Source: JAJDNS01 sp963578825 (GTDB taxonomy: Bacteria > Acidobacteriota > Vicinamibacteria > Fen-336). Taken from it: DNA of 64,000 nucleotides. Positions 53,079-62,616 of the stretch are shown here, piece by piece. Made by a program: the position numbers and the translations under genes. The notes beneath the pieces were generated by a model. That model was not told the DNA's origin, did no database searches, and saw only the letters and a program-made list of their open reading frames with translations. Location of the stretch: NCBI GenBank assembly GCA_963578825.1, contig CAUZDW010000016.1, forward strand, positions 1 through 64,000, in the 5' to 3' direction. Each line of letters starts with the position of its first letter. Position 1 is the first letter of the stretch.

Positions 53079-54034
53079 TGGGGACGCGCCGTTTCGCGGT
53101 CCTCCGATCCTTGCGAATGTGCCGCGAGCCATCTCCATGTCTCGGCAAGCCCGGTCTCGAGCGAGGTACTAGGCACGAACTGCAAGTGGTCGCGGGCTCG
53201 CGAGATGTCTGAGTACGTGTGCTTGATCTCGCCTTGTCGAAACGGCAGATATTCAACCTCGAAAGGATAGCCAGGGCCCACCGTCTTGCGAATCAGCCCT
53301 ATCAGGGCGTTCACGCTCGTCCCAACGCCGCTGCCAAGCTGAAAGCAGCTTCCCTTGGGAGCGACCTTGAAGGCCCGCCAGATGACCGCGCAAAGGTCTT
53401 CTACGTACACGAAATCGCGCGTCTGTGATCCATCGCCGAACACTGAGAGCGCGCGGCGTCGAAGAATCTGCTTCAGGAAGTGCGCGATGACGCTGCCTTT
53501 GCGGTGGGAGCGGGGGCCATAGACATTGGAGAAGCGCAGGCTCACCGTCCGCATACCGTAGGAGCCCGCGAAGGCGCTGCAGTACCCCTCCCCAGCCAGC
53601 TTGGCTGCTCCGTACGGGGAGACGGGTCTCGGCGGCATGTTCTCGTGAACCGGGGGAGTGACCTCCCCGAGGATCGCTCCACCCGTGGAGGCGAACACAA
53701 ATCGCTGGATTCCGTGCTCAGCGACGGCCCTGAGCAACCGGAACGTGCCCTCCACGTTGATACTGAAGTCGGTCTCGGGCTCCTCGACCGACGCGATCAC
53801 CCTGGTGTGCGCGGCCAGGTGAATGACGCCATCGACACCCTCGAGGGCTCGATTGACGTCGACGGTGTCCCGGACATCACCTCGGATGATGTCGACGGCG
53901 AAACCCTCGAGGAGCTCCGGGGTGCTTGCCGAGAAGTCGTCCAGAACTGCAACGCTGACGTCCGGAAGGCGGGACAGGTAGTCGACCAGGTTCGAGCCGA
54001 TGAAGCCCGCGCCGCCGGTGACGAGTACCCTCAT
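53075..54034 (-). CDS. NAD-dependent UDP-sugar epimerase/dehydratase (GalE-like SDR)
   Basis: 319 aa from ATG 54034. VTGGAGFIGSNLVDYL as NAD site, HLAAHTRVIASVEEP, the Ser in FASTGGAILGE and the YxxxK pair in SPYGAAK, SNVYGPRS, GDGSQTRDFVYVEDL. The substrate is a nucleotide sugar; UDP-glucose or UDP-GlcNAc 4-epimerase is the likeliest, but related dehydratases share these motifs. Coupled to the methyltransferase gene after it. Confidence 0.88.
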   Translation of the reverse strand: MRVLVTGGAGFIGSNLVDYLSRLPDVSVAVLDDFSASTPELLEGFAVDIIRGDVRDTVDVNRALEGVDGVIHLAAHTRVIASVEEPETDFSINVEGTFRLLRAVAEHGIQRFVFASTGGAILGEVTPPVHENMPPRPVSPYGAAKLAGEGYCSAFAGSYGMRTVSLRFSNVYGPRSHRKGSVIAHFLKQILRRRALSVFGDGSQTRDFVYVEDLCAVIWRAFKVAPKGSCFQLGSGVGTSVNALIGLIRKTVGPGYPFEVEYLPFRQGEIKHTYSDISRARDHLQFVPSTSLETGLAETWRWLAAHSQGSEDRETARPQ

Positions 54035-54176
54035 TCGAAGGCGGCGGCGAGCGCCCAAACGCAGCCTGGCAGCAGGTGCCCCTGGGCCGCGCCGTCTTGT
54101 GGATCAGCCTCGTGCACAGCGATCAACGAGCTTCCTTCTTCGTGGTTTTGGAGCTGCGGCCCCGGCGAGCTTGGCA

Positions 54177-55889
54177 TCATCCCGCCCCGGAGGCTTCAAT
54201 GTCAAGATAGTCGGCTTCGTCGGAGGCGATCCACGTCGCCAGCTGCTGCGTGTCCCGCGCCGCCTCGAACTCCGTAAAGGTGCTGACCCGCGGCTCCAGG
54301 TTGGTCGCCAAAGGGTGAACCACGTCTTCAATAGCCATCTTGACCATCTCGAATGTGGTCGCGCGCCAGGGGCGCAGGTTGAACAGGGTGTGGGCGAACT
54401 GCTGGGCCAGCCGCGTCCTTTCGGCACCCAGGGGGGGCTGCTTCTCCAGGCTGGCGAGCCTGCTCAGGTAATCCGCCGCGGACACGGAGTCTATCGTAAA
54501 GCCCAGCCCGGAGTACCGGCCGGTCCCGGCAGTGACCACCGGGACGCCGTGGCAGGCCATCTCGATGCCGATGGTGCCTCGGACGGTAACGCAGTAGTCG
54601 GTCAGCGGGAAGAACGAGTACGTCGAGATATCAGTATCTGGCAGCACTATCTTGACGTGGGGAGGCAGCGCCCCAACTGCGCTGCGCATCGCGAGGACAT
54701 CCCGGAGCTCCCCCGAGAAGCGTTCGTGTTGGAGCTTCCAGACCAGATCGGGATGGAGCTTGATGATCCAATTCAGTCGAGGGTTGGCACAGGCCGCCTT
54801 GACAGTTTCACAGAGCCACGTCTCGTAATCGTCGAACAGCCCTTCGCCGTAGAAGAAGGTCGCGTCCCACAAGACGTGCGAGAACACAGTTGCTGTCTTC
54901 TTGCGGGGGTCGAGGTCGAGCTGCTTCCTGACCACGTCGGAACCCTTGATGGACTTCCCCTGATGAAGAAACTTTCGGTTGAACCACGTTCCGGAAACGT
55001 AGCTCTCTGCAAGGTCTTGCATCAGAGCCGCGTCCTGTCTCTCATCCCAGCCGATCGTCCGAGCCCGAGACCAGCTTTTAGGGCTGAGGGAAAACGGATG
55101 TTGGTGCCGACCCTCGTATCTAAAGCGCTTGAAGACGTATGAATCCATTCTCTGGGAGCCAACGTACTGGATCACCGGAATGTCCCGCGCGAGGGCAACC
55201 CCGACGACCTCTGCGGCCGGAGACAGCCCCTTCTCGAGAAGAAGCAGCACGCTCGGACGCATCTCATCGAGCAGCGCCTCCGCCGCTCGCACATTGTGCT
55301 GAGCGCGCCGTAGATCGGCGCCGATCTCCTGACGTGTCTCCGAAGCCTCGATGTCGAGGCGATTGAACTTGTTTCGAGTCAAGCAGTTCGACAGGGCTAC
55401 GCGACCAATGTCGACTCGGCGATAGGACAGGGCAATCAGCTCCTGCACAGACCGCCCGAGTCGTTCGAACTCGGAGACCCCGGGAGCGTCAGGCGGAGGT
55501 TTCTTCGCTAGCTGGAAACGTCTGAGGTAGTGGTGAGGCATGGGGCCGAAGAGCCCATGGTATCGGGGTCCCCAGGGGTCGTGGCCCAGCTCGAGAAAGT
55601 GTGGCGTGAGACCCGCGAGGCGCGTCACCAGGGAAAGGACCCCTTCGAGCTTGCGTCCGAAGGCGGTCGTCATGCTGCAAACAAAGAGGGCGCGTCGGTC
55701 CGGATCGCCCGTCGGAGCGCCCTCACTCATTCGCCGGAAGGCCCCCCCGGCCCGCTGGTAGTCCTCTCGAAGCGCTGTGTTCAATGCACGATCGGTGGCG
55801 TCGAAGCTTGTGCGCACCACCTGCCAGCCGCGGTGAGCGTACTGATCCAGACCAAGCCGACGAAGCACGGCTGCGATCCGTTCTCGCAC
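54177..55889 (-). CDS. Capsule polysaccharide transferase-like protein (KpsS/LipB type)
   Basis: 570 aa, GTG start with GAGG before it. Large GT-B protein: N-terminal part with LFVCSMTTAFGRKLEGVLSL, RPSVLLLLEKGLSPAAEVVG in the middle, then WIIKLHPDL and TVRGTIGIEMACHGVPVVTAG, the C-terminal signature of capsule transferases KpsS/KpsC and related proteins that add Kdo or nonulosonic acids. It follows neuA on the same strand, so a transferase using CMP-nonulosonate is a reasonable inference. Confidence 0.8.
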   Translation of the reverse strand: MRERIAAVLRRLGLDQYAHRGWQVVRTSFDATDRALNTALREDYQRAGGAFRRMSEGAPTGDPDRRALFVCSMTTAFGRKLEGVLSLVTRLAGLTPHFLELGHDPWGPRYHGLFGPMPHHYLRRFQLAKKPPPDAPGVSEFERLGRSVQELIALSYRRVDIGRVALSNCLTRNKFNRLDIEASETRQEIGADLRRAQHNVRAAEALLDEMRPSVLLLLEKGLSPAAEVVGVALARDIPVIQYVGSQRMDSYVFKRFRYEGRHQHPFSLSPKSWSRARTIGWDERQDAALMQDLAESYVSGTWFNRKFLHQGKSIKGSDVVRKQLDLDPRKKTATVFSHVLWDATFFYGEGLFDDYETWLCETVKAACANPRLNWIIKLHPDLVWKLQHERFSGELRDVLAMRSAVGALPPHVKIVLPDTDISTYSFFPLTDYCVTVRGTIGIEMACHGVPVVTAGTGRYSGLGFTIDSVSAADYLSRLASLEKQPPLGAERTRLAQQFAHTLFNLRPWRATTFEMVKMAIEDVVHPLATNLEPRVSTFTEFEAARDTQQLATWIASDEADYLDIEASGAG

Positions 55890-55976
55890 CTCGGCTACTC
55901 TCCTCTCGCCGTCGGCGTGGGCTTCAACTCACGGCCTCCGCTACCCGGGAGTCGAGATGTGCTGACTGCAGCCGAG

Positions 55977-56687
55977 TTAGCGATCACCCGTCTCCCACGG
56001 CCGCTGTGCGAGCCAGTACTCCGCGAGGGCCAGGTCCTCGGGGTCATCCACATCCAGAGACTCGCTGGCACTCATCTCGAGGGCCCGAACGACGTCACCG
56101 TACAACTTGTCTTCCAGCAGAAGCTCCGTACGGACAGCGAGTACGGCGGGGCCGTTCCTCGCGAAGAGGGCTGGCTTGTCCTGCCGTCGGAGCACGAGAG
56201 GTCCTTCGGCTACGGGTTTCAGCCTTCCCTCCTCGTCTTGGACGAGCAGCGAGCCTGGCTCGAACTGATGCGGGACACGAACCACGCTGACGACGGTCTC
56301 GGCCCCGGTTTCGCCGAGGACGTCCACCGCACGGTCGATGTGCTCCGCGCGGCGAAGGGGCGAGGTGGGCTGCAGCAGGACCACGGCGTCGGCGCCCCAG
56401 CCGTCCGCCGCGCACGCCTCGACTGCGTGACGCATGACGACGACCATGGGTGTCGTGTCGCCGGAAATGTCCGACGGGCGTACGAATGGCACCTCGATGC
56501 CGAGGTCCCCTGCGGTTGCGGCGATCTCCGGATCATCGGTGCTCACGATGACCCGGGTCAGGCGTTTGCTCCGCCGCGCCGCCTCACACGAGTAGGCGAT
56601 GAGCGGCCGACCCGCCAGCGCAGCCAAGTTCTTCCTGGGTATGCCCTTGGACCCGCCGCGAGCCGGGATCAGGCCAAGGACGTTCAT
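55977..56687 (-). CDS. neuA: CMP-nonulosonate (acylneuraminate) cytidylyltransferase
   Basis: 236 aa. Activates sialic-acid-type sugars with CTP. Signature GLIPARGGSKGIPRKNL at the N-terminus, VSTDDPEIA, VVLLQPTSPLR and a late DVDDPEDLALAEY. The ATG overlaps the neuC stop (TGATG). It ends the neuB-neuC-neuA set. Whether the sugar is Neu5Ac, legionaminic or pseudaminic acid cannot be decided here. Confidence 0.9.
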   Translation of the reverse strand: MNVLGLIPARGGSKGIPRKNLAALAGRPLIAYSCEAARRSKRLTRVIVSTDDPEIAATAGDLGIEVPFVRPSDISGDTTPMVVVMRHAVEACAADGWGADAVVLLQPTSPLRRAEHIDRAVDVLGETGAETVVSVVRVPHQFEPGSLLVQDEEGRLKPVAEGPLVLRRQDKPALFARNGPAVLAVRTELLLEDKLYGDVVRALEMSASESLDVDDPEDLALAEYWLAQRPWETGDR

Positions 56688-57838
56688 CAGTACGTGATCC
56701 GTTTCTCGAGTCGCCAGGTGCCTGTCGCGAGCACATCGGCGATCCGCTTCCCCGCGTGGCCATCTCCGTATATTGGCTCTGAGGGGTAGGGGCCGTGCTC
56801 GATCTGTTGGGCCACTGCCTCCGCGATAGCGGTCTCATTGTGGTCCATGTCCATGACATTGCGCCCACGCTGACGGCCACATTGCCGGTTGCCGAGGTTG
56901 ACGGCTGGTGTACCGATGAAGGCGCCTTCGCGGATGGCGCTGCTCGAGTTGCCGACGATGCAGGCCGTGGAGCGCATCAGCTCGATGTAGACCTCGGGGG
57001 GGAGGTTCTTGAAAAAATGGATCTTCGAATCGTCGTGATGCTCCCGAAATTTCCGGATGCCGCGGGCAACGTCCTCGGACCCGGCGTCGGCATTCGGCCA
57101 CAGCCCGATCGTCGGCATCCCGAGGCCCTCGATCGCCGACAGCGTCGCGCTGATCTGCTGCTCCCCCTGGCCATATTCCGTCGTAACCGGATGCTGCGAC
57201 ACCAGTAGAAACGGCTGGGCCAGGTCGAAGGCTCCTCCAACGCCCTCGGCGAACAGGTCGGGACCCAGGCCGTTGCGACTCGCCTCGAGGACCTCGGCCA
57301 CGAGATCGATCCGGGGACAGCCGACCTGGTGGACGTCCTCGGGTCGCTCCCCCAGACGGATGATGCGCTCCCGTGCGTCGTTGCAGGCGGGGAAATGGAG
57401 ATGCGCGAACTTCGTAACGGCGTGTCGGATGCTTTCGTCGATGTTGCCGGAGACCTCGCCGCCCATGGTGTGGGCCAGCGCGATGTTCATGTAGGTGGCA
57501 GCCAGTGTGGTGGCCATCGTTTCGAAGCGGTCGCCCACGGTGAGGACGACGTCCGGACGAAGCGTCTCGAAGGCCGTCGGCAGCTCCAGCAGGGCTAGTC
57601 CCGTGGATTTCGCCATGGTGGCCGGGGTTTCGCCTTCGATCAGCATATAAATGCAGGCGTCCGGAGCGAAGCCGTCGCGCTCCAGCACATGGACGGCTGA
57701 GCCATATCGGTCCAGGAGCGCCGAGGCGCAAGCCACCACCTGTAGCTCCAGATGCGGATGGGCCTTGATGGCGCGCAGTGCCGACTTGATGCTGCCGTAG
57801 TTGGCCCGGCTGCCGACGACGACGCAGACCTTCTTCAC
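56687..57838 (-). CDS. neuC: Hydrolysing UDP-GlcNAc 2-epimerase (NeuC/LegG type)
   Basis: 383 aa from GTG 57838. Releases ManNAc (or the diacetyl-bacillosamine-derived analogue in LegG) from its UDP sugar. GSRANYGSIKSALRAI at the N-terminus, LTVGDRFETMATTLAA, AHTMGGEVSGNIDESIRHA, LFLLVSQHPVTTEYG-like segment, and NSSSAIREGAFIGTPAVNLG near the C-terminus. One base separates it from the neuB stop. Confidence 0.92.
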   Translation of the reverse strand: MKKVCVVVGSRANYGSIKSALRAIKAHPHLELQVVACASALLDRYGSAVHVLERDGFAPDACIYMLIEGETPATMAKSTGLALLELPTAFETLRPDVVLTVGDRFETMATTLAATYMNIALAHTMGGEVSGNIDESIRHAVTKFAHLHFPACNDARERIIRLGERPEDVHQVGCPRIDLVAEVLEASRNGLGPDLFAEGVGGAFDLAQPFLLVSQHPVTTEYGQGEQQISATLSAIEGLGMPTIGLWPNADAGSEDVARGIRKFREHHDDSKIHFFKNLPPEVYIELMRSTACIVGNSSSAIREGAFIGTPAVNLGNRQCGRQRGRNVMDMDHNETAIAEAVAQQIEHGPYPSEPIYGDGHAGKRIADVLATGTWRLEKRITY

Positions 57839-57839
57839 G

Positions 57840-58841
57840 TCACTCGCTCTCCACCAGATCGGATGGCTCGAGCAGAGTATTCGCCGGCAGATCACGCCGA
57901 GCCCGCCGCCCCACGACGTCTTCGATATCGGCCGCCGAGATACCCGTTCCTGGCTTCCTGCTCGCCAACATCTGCCTCGTCAGGGGGGCTCCCGCGGGCA
58001 CCAACACCGTGGTCACGATGCTCTTCTCGAAGACCTTCTTCATGTTCTGGAGATGGCTGATGTCGCTCTTGTCGACGACGGTATCTCGCATTTCTTCGAT
58101 TGCCCGAATACCGCTTACGAGATCGGTCATCTCGGGCAGCTCCATCGAGTGTTGAGCGTCGCTCCCGTACATCTTCCTGCTGAAGGTCATGTGCCTCTCC
58201 ACCACCGAGGCGCCAAGCGCCACGGCGGCCAGGCTCGCATACGACGTGAGCGTGTGGTCCGAGAGCCCAACCGGCAGACCATAGCGGTCCTTCATCCCCA
58301 GCATGACGTTCAGGCCAACTCGCTCGTACGGGCAGGGGTACTCGGAGGTGCACTGGAGGAGGGTCAACTGCGAATGGTGGCGTCGTATTGCGGCGACGGC
58401 GCGGTCCAGCTCTTCCCAGGTGCTCATTCCTGACGACAGCAGTATGGGTTTGTCCAACTGGGCGATCTTCTCCAGCAGCGGAAGGTTCGTCACCTCCCCC
58501 GAGGGGATCTTGTAGCGGAGGAGCCCGATCCGCTCCAGCAGATCCACCGCCTCCTCCGAGAACGGTGAGGAGAGAAAGAGCACGCCTCGCTCTTCGCAGT
58601 GCGATTTTATGCGTGACCATTGCTCAAGAGAAAAAGCGGTGCGCTCAAAGTAGGCGGCGCGCTCCTCGCCGTCGAAGTAGGGTGGGTTGGGGGCCGCGGG
58701 AAGCGTTTCGGCACTGGCGATGTGGGTCTGAAACTTCACCGCATCAACTCCGCACTGGGCGGCAGCGTCCACGAGACGGAGGGCGTTCCCGAAGCTTCCG
58801 TCGTGAACGGAACCGACCTCGGCGATGACGAAAGTCCGCAT
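57840..58841 (-). CDS. neuB: N-acetylneuraminate (nonulosonic acid) synthase
   Basis: 333 aa. Condenses ManNAc or its analogue with phosphoenolpyruvate. TIM-barrel with FVIAEVGSVHDGS, AVKFQTHIASAE, YKIPSGEVTNLPLL, LLSSGMST, TLLQCTSEYPCP and GLSDHT, followed by the antifreeze-like SAF domain RKPGTGISAADIEDVVGRRA. The metal and substrate residues of NeuB are present. Three bases separate it from the methyltransferase gene upstream. Confidence 0.95.
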   Translation of the reverse strand: MRTFVIAEVGSVHDGSFGNALRLVDAAAQCGVDAVKFQTHIASAETLPAAPNPPYFDGEERAAYFERTAFSLEQWSRIKSHCEERGVLFLSSPFSEEAVDLLERIGLLRYKIPSGEVTNLPLLEKIAQLDKPILLSSGMSTWEELDRAVAAIRRHHSQLTLLQCTSEYPCPYERVGLNVMLGMKDRYGLPVGLSDHTLTSYASLAAVALGASVVERHMTFSRKMYGSDAQHSMELPEMTDLVSGIRAIEEMRDTVVDKSDISHLQNMKKVFEKSIVTTVLVPAGAPLTRQMLASRKPGTGISAADIEDVVGRRARRDLPANTLLEPSDLVESE

Positions 58842-58844
58842 TCG

Positions 58845-59837
58845 CTAGGCCAGAAACCGAAAGGAGAGGCTGAACAGCCAGCCGGTGGCCCTGAAGAGCC
58901 CCAGCCCCCATCCCAAACGGACGAGCGGCGGCTGGAAGAGCTTGAAGCCGGGATGGATCGCCCAGGCGAGACGGTGCCGCACGCTGTCGGAGAGCACCAT
59001 GACTCCCAGGCTGGAGTGTGACAACGCTCCCTGGGCGCTCTTCGCACAGAAGCGGTCCTCGGCGGATTTGAGCTCGCGCCAGGCGCTGCCAGGGTTGTCG
59101 AGGGACTCCTCGTAGTAGAGCGGCTCGGGAGCGAGACCCTCGACGTAGGGTGTGGCGGGTTGGCGCGGGCCGAGGTTGTGCAACGCTATCGCGGTCACGG
59201 AGCCTTGGGCGGCAGCAGCGGACATCAGCGCCAGAGCCCAGAACCCCTTCGGCCCATCCGCCAGGAGGGCGGTTCGCCGCGGAGCCTCCTGCCGAACGAG
59301 CTGTCCGATCAGGGTGTTGGCGTCGCCCCGAAGCAGATGGAGCTCGGGATAGACGGCAAGCCTTTCGCGGCAGCGGGCGGCCCGATCCGCGTCCTGCTCA
59401 TAGTCGATCGAAAAGACCCGGACGCCTCGCCGCCGGGCGTATTCGCCCAGAATCGCTGTGGAAAATCCATCCTGTCGGCCCGACTCGATGACGGAGGCCA
59501 CGTTGGATTGCTCGCAGCGAGCGAGAAAAAAGACCATCTCCGAGGGATAGATGGCTCCTTGAACCCACTCTTCCACCCAGCCCTTGGAAAGGGCGATCCG
59601 CGCCCAGTACTCCGCCCTCCCAACGAGTCCGCCAGAGGCCCCATTTTCAATCTCCCCGCTCGTCCTTGCCTGTGTCAACCTGGCGCTCCGGCGAATCGTC
59701 GGGCTCGGAGCAGTCGAGCCCGCTCTGCCTCGCCCCTGAGGATAGTAGCCAGTAGATCCATGGGCAAGCAGCGGGACTCTGGTGTCCGGGCCGGACAGAC
59801 GGATCCTGCCGGACGTGTCCGGGGGATCGCGGGTCAC
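58845..59837 (-). CDS. Predicted SAM-dependent methyltransferase of the polysaccharide locus
   Basis: 330 aa. GTG 59837 overlaps the ABC transporter stop (GTGA) with GAGGAG six bases upstream, which fixes the start, although the first 60 residues look unstructured and Arg/Pro/Ser-rich. A Rossmann-like part follows: ASVIESGRQDGFSTAILGEY, VFSIDYEQDADRAAR, LHLLRGDAN, TALLADGPKGFWAL. The hydrophobic C-terminus (LFRATGWLFSLSFRFLA) may touch the membrane. The family is a guess from motif order only. Confidence 0.62.
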   Translation of the reverse strand: MTRDPPDTSGRIRLSGPDTRVPLLAHGSTGYYPQGRGRAGSTAPSPTIRRSARLTQARTSGEIENGASGGLVGRAEYWARIALSKGWVEEWVQGAIYPSEMVFFLARCEQSNVASVIESGRQDGFSTAILGEYARRRGVRVFSIDYEQDADRAARCRERLAVYPELHLLRGDANTLIGQLVRQEAPRRTALLADGPKGFWALALMSAAAAQGSVTAIALHNLGPRQPATPYVEGLAPEPLYYEESLDNPGSAWRELKSAEDRFCAKSAQGALSHSSLGVMVLSDSVRHRLAWAIHPGFKLFQPPLVRLGWGLGLFRATGWLFSLSFRFLA

Positions 59838-61693
59838 TGTGGCTCCTCACCCAGCTCCCAGTGGAGTCCTTGCTCGCGCAGGAGCGTGCCGAACACGCCA
59901 CCGGCCCGAGTGAGCTCCGTGATCGTTCCCGCCTCTACGATGGCGCCCTCTTGCATGACGGCAATCAGATCGCAGTTGCGCAGGGTTGACAGGCGATGGG
60001 CGATCATCACGCTCGTCACCTGCTCCGGGAGGTTGTCGATGGAAGCCTGTACGCTCTTCTCGGCGATGCTGTCGAGGGAGCTCGTAGCTTCGTCGAAGAT
60101 GATGACGCTACGCTGGTTTGCGAGTGCTCTCGCGATGGCGACCCGTTGACGCTGCCCGCCCGACAGGCGCACGCCACGGTCTCCAACGACGGTATCGAAG
60201 CCTCCCGGAAGCTCCTCGATGAAGTCGAGAATCATTGCGGAGCGAGCTGCCTCGCACAGATCCTCGTAGGGAAGGGCTTCGTTCCCAAACCGGATGTTCT
60301 CCGCGAGTGTTCCGTTCAGGAGGAACGAATCCTGGGGCACGACCGCGAAGAGGCTGCGCCAACCGGAGAGGCTGAACTCACGCTGTGGGATTCCGTCCAG
60401 TAGGATCTCGCCTTGGGTCGGGTCGAGTACTCGAAGAAGGAGATCCACGAGCGTACTCTTTCCCGAGCCCGACACCCCTGTGATGCCGATTTGCTGCCCA
60501 CGAGCGACGGAGAGATTGATGCCCTGCAGAGCGAATCCATCCGCCCGTGAGTAGGCGAAGCCCACATCTCGGAACTCGAGCCGTTCCTCCAGCACTGCTG
60601 TCGTTCGAGATCCTTGTGGGATGGACCGATGGTGCTGGCTGCGGAGAAAGGCCAGTAGGTCGCGGGACGTCGGGAGAGTGACTGAGATGGCGGCACGGAT
60701 GTTCAGGAGCGCGCTGGCATGCCCCGTCATGCGCAGGAGTATGTAGAAGAACGTCAAGTAGGCGACGCTCACCGAGCGGTCGCCGGGAACCAGCCAGCCG
60801 AAGAGCAGCAGAATCACGGCGGCCATTCCCAGCGCTGCAGCTTCGTTGAGGGATGGGCCCAGGCCCAACAGGATGTACTTACGGCGCACGATCGCGTTGA
60901 CCTCGAGAAAGGCCGCACGAATGCGCTGGCTGAAGAAATCCTCGCGGGAGAACAGCCGGATGGTCTTGTAGCCCTGGAGAGCCTCCAGGGAGTGGAAGTT
61001 CAGCTGTTTGACGGCCTCCTTGAAGCGCCGCCCGATCCGCTCCTGCATCCGAAAGAGAACCCGCATCGCCAGTCCGACCGCCGCGAACAACACCAGAGAG
61101 AGAACGGTCATCTTCACGCTTAGCGACAGCGAGAGCGCCAGAAGAGCCAGGAGGCCGAAGGCCTTGGGGAGCGGCGTGATGGCCTGGTTGATCATCTCCC
61201 CGACGTTGTTGCTGTGGGGTCCGATGTATGTGTGCAGATCCGCCGATCTGTATGCCTGGAACGCGAGAAGGTCCATGTGGAACATCTCTGTGAGCAGGGC
61301 TTCCTTGATCGCGGCGTTCACGCGGATGTGAAGCGCGGTGACAGTCAGGGAGTAGAGAAAACGCACAGTGAAGGTGACGATCGCCACCAGGATCATCGCG
61401 GCCGCGAGCATCGGGATCTCCCGGCCTGCGGCCAACTTCTCCCACGCCTGCTGCCATGCTCCAAGCACCCCCTCAACTGGGACTGCTTGTCCCGGCCCGG
61501 CGAGCGAGCTCACCAGGGCGATCACGAGCCCGACCGAGAGAACATCGACTCCCGCTACGAAGGATGCCAGAACCACGAGGGGTAGCACGAGCAACCGCTG
61601 GCCTTTCAGGAAGGCCAGCGCCACCGATCCAAGTCCGAGCTTGCTGCCTTTGCTGCCGCTACTCAGAGAAGCTCCCACTGCCAGGTCCGCCAC
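59834..61693 (-). CDS. ABC transporter with fused membrane and ATPase domains (MsbA/PglK-like)
   Basis: 619 aa half-transporter. Six membrane helices in the first 330 residues, then an ATPase with Walker A TGVSGSGKST, a Q-loop in AVVPQDSFLLNGTL, signature LSGGQRQRVAIARAL, Walker B SVIIFDEATSSLD and His loop MIAHRLST. It probably flips the lipid-linked glycan (PglK style) or exports lipid A-like lipids (MsbA style). Co-transcription with the neu genes after it supports the first. No wzx or wzy homologue is apparent in the window. Confidence 0.92.
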   Translation of the reverse strand: MADLAVGASLSSGSKGSKLGLGSVALAFLKGQRLLVLPLVVLASFVAGVDVLSVGLVIALVSSLAGPGQAVPVEGVLGAWQQAWEKLAAGREIPMLAAAMILVAIVTFTVRFLYSLTVTALHIRVNAAIKEALLTEMFHMDLLAFQAYRSADLHTYIGPHSNNVGEMINQAITPLPKAFGLLALLALSLSLSVKMTVLSLVLFAAVGLAMRVLFRMQERIGRRFKEAVKQLNFHSLEALQGYKTIRLFSREDFFSQRIRAAFLEVNAIVRRKYILLGLGPSLNEAAALGMAAVILLLFGWLVPGDRSVSVAYLTFFYILLRMTGHASALLNIRAAISVTLPTSRDLLAFLRSQHHRSIPQGSRTTAVLEERLEFRDVGFAYSRADGFALQGINLSVARGQQIGITGVSGSGKSTLVDLLLRVLDPTQGEILLDGIPQREFSLSGWRSLFAVVPQDSFLLNGTLAENIRFGNEALPYEDLCEAARSAMILDFIEELPGGFDTVVGDRGVRLSGGQRQRVAIARALANQRSVIIFDEATSSLDSIAEKSVQASIDNLPEQVTSVMIAHRLSTLRNCDLIAVMQEGAIVEAGTITELTRAGGVFGTLLREQGLHWELGEEPQ

Positions 61694-61789
61694 GCGCCAC
61701 CGCCACCAATCCGAATTCCGCGGCAGTGTACCGCGACTCTCTCAACGTAGCCCAGCTCTAAACCCCGTGCGTCCAGGAGGCCGGGCTCA

Positions 61790-62608
61790 CTATTCCCCGC
61801 TCGCTCCGCCCTCGCCGGCGATCGGCTTGATGCCCTGCACCACCAGGAACCACCCGACCCGGTCGGGCACGACCGCTGAGAACGCGCGCGGCAGGTAGAA
61901 CGACCGGGTCAAGCGTATGTCGTACAGGGTCACGACCGTGGTGACGGAGAGCCTCTCGAGGCCGGGGAACAATCGCCCGGCCTCCTCGATGCTGAAAGCG
62001 CGGGTCCCCGGGCTTTCCATGTGGTGCGCGATCACGTCGGAGAAGCTCCGCCAGGGCTTCCCGCGCAGCAACGCGTTCAGGATCCAGCATTGCAGACCCA
62101 CGAGCGAGTGCCGGTGGTACACCATGACGCAGACCTCGCCTCCCGGCCGGGTGACGCGGACGATCTCCGCCGCAGCCCGGGCGGGGTCGGGGGTGTGGTG
62201 GATCACTCCCCAGGAGTACACGAAATCAAAGGAGCCGTCGGTGAAGGGGAGACTCTCCGCGTCGGCGCGTCGCACCTCCGCCTCGAGTCCTTCGAGGGTC
62301 AGGCGCTGCCTCGCGAGCTCCACGCCGTGCTCCGTGAGGTCGACCCCAGTCAACCGTGCCCCGGCTCGGGCGAAGCGGACGAAGTCGGTCCCGACTCCGA
62401 CCCCGACCTCGAGCACGCGCTGTCCCCGCCGCTTTCCGAAGCGGGCAAAGCGCCCGATGAAGGGCTCGCGCTCGATCCGGTCGAACTCGATCCGGTCGAA
62501 GAAGGCCCGCGACCCTTCTACGGCTCCGATGTCTCGTGTGCCGCAGGGTGTTTTTTCCCAGAAGGACTTCACCGAGGTCTTGAGCGCGTCGTCCTCGTGA
62601 CTTGCCAC
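61790..62608 (-). CDS. Class I SAM-dependent methyltransferase
   Basis: 272 aa from GTG 62608; the frame is open farther upstream but the conserved part starts at KSFWEKTPCGTRDI. Motif I RVLEVGVGVGTDFVRFA, LTGVDLTEHGVELARQRL, DAESLPFTDGSFDFVYSWGVIHH, TRPGGEVCVMVYHRHSL. The C-terminal half contains a hydrophobic segment (VGLQCWILNALL) near the membrane. Its stop is 96 bases before the ABC transporter start. Substrate unknown. Confidence 0.88.
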   Translation of the reverse strand: MASHEDDALKTSVKSFWEKTPCGTRDIGAVEGSRAFFDRIEFDRIEREPFIGRFARFGKRRGQRVLEVGVGVGTDFVRFARAGARLTGVDLTEHGVELARQRLTLEGLEAEVRRADAESLPFTDGSFDFVYSWGVIHHTPDPARAAAEIVRVTRPGGEVCVMVYHRHSLVGLQCWILNALLRGKPWRSFSDVIAHHMESPGTRAFSIEEAGRLFPGLERLSVTTVVTLYDIRLTRSFYLPRAFSAVVPDRVGWFLVVQGIKPIAGEGGASGE

Positions 62609-62616
62609 GGCGAGCC

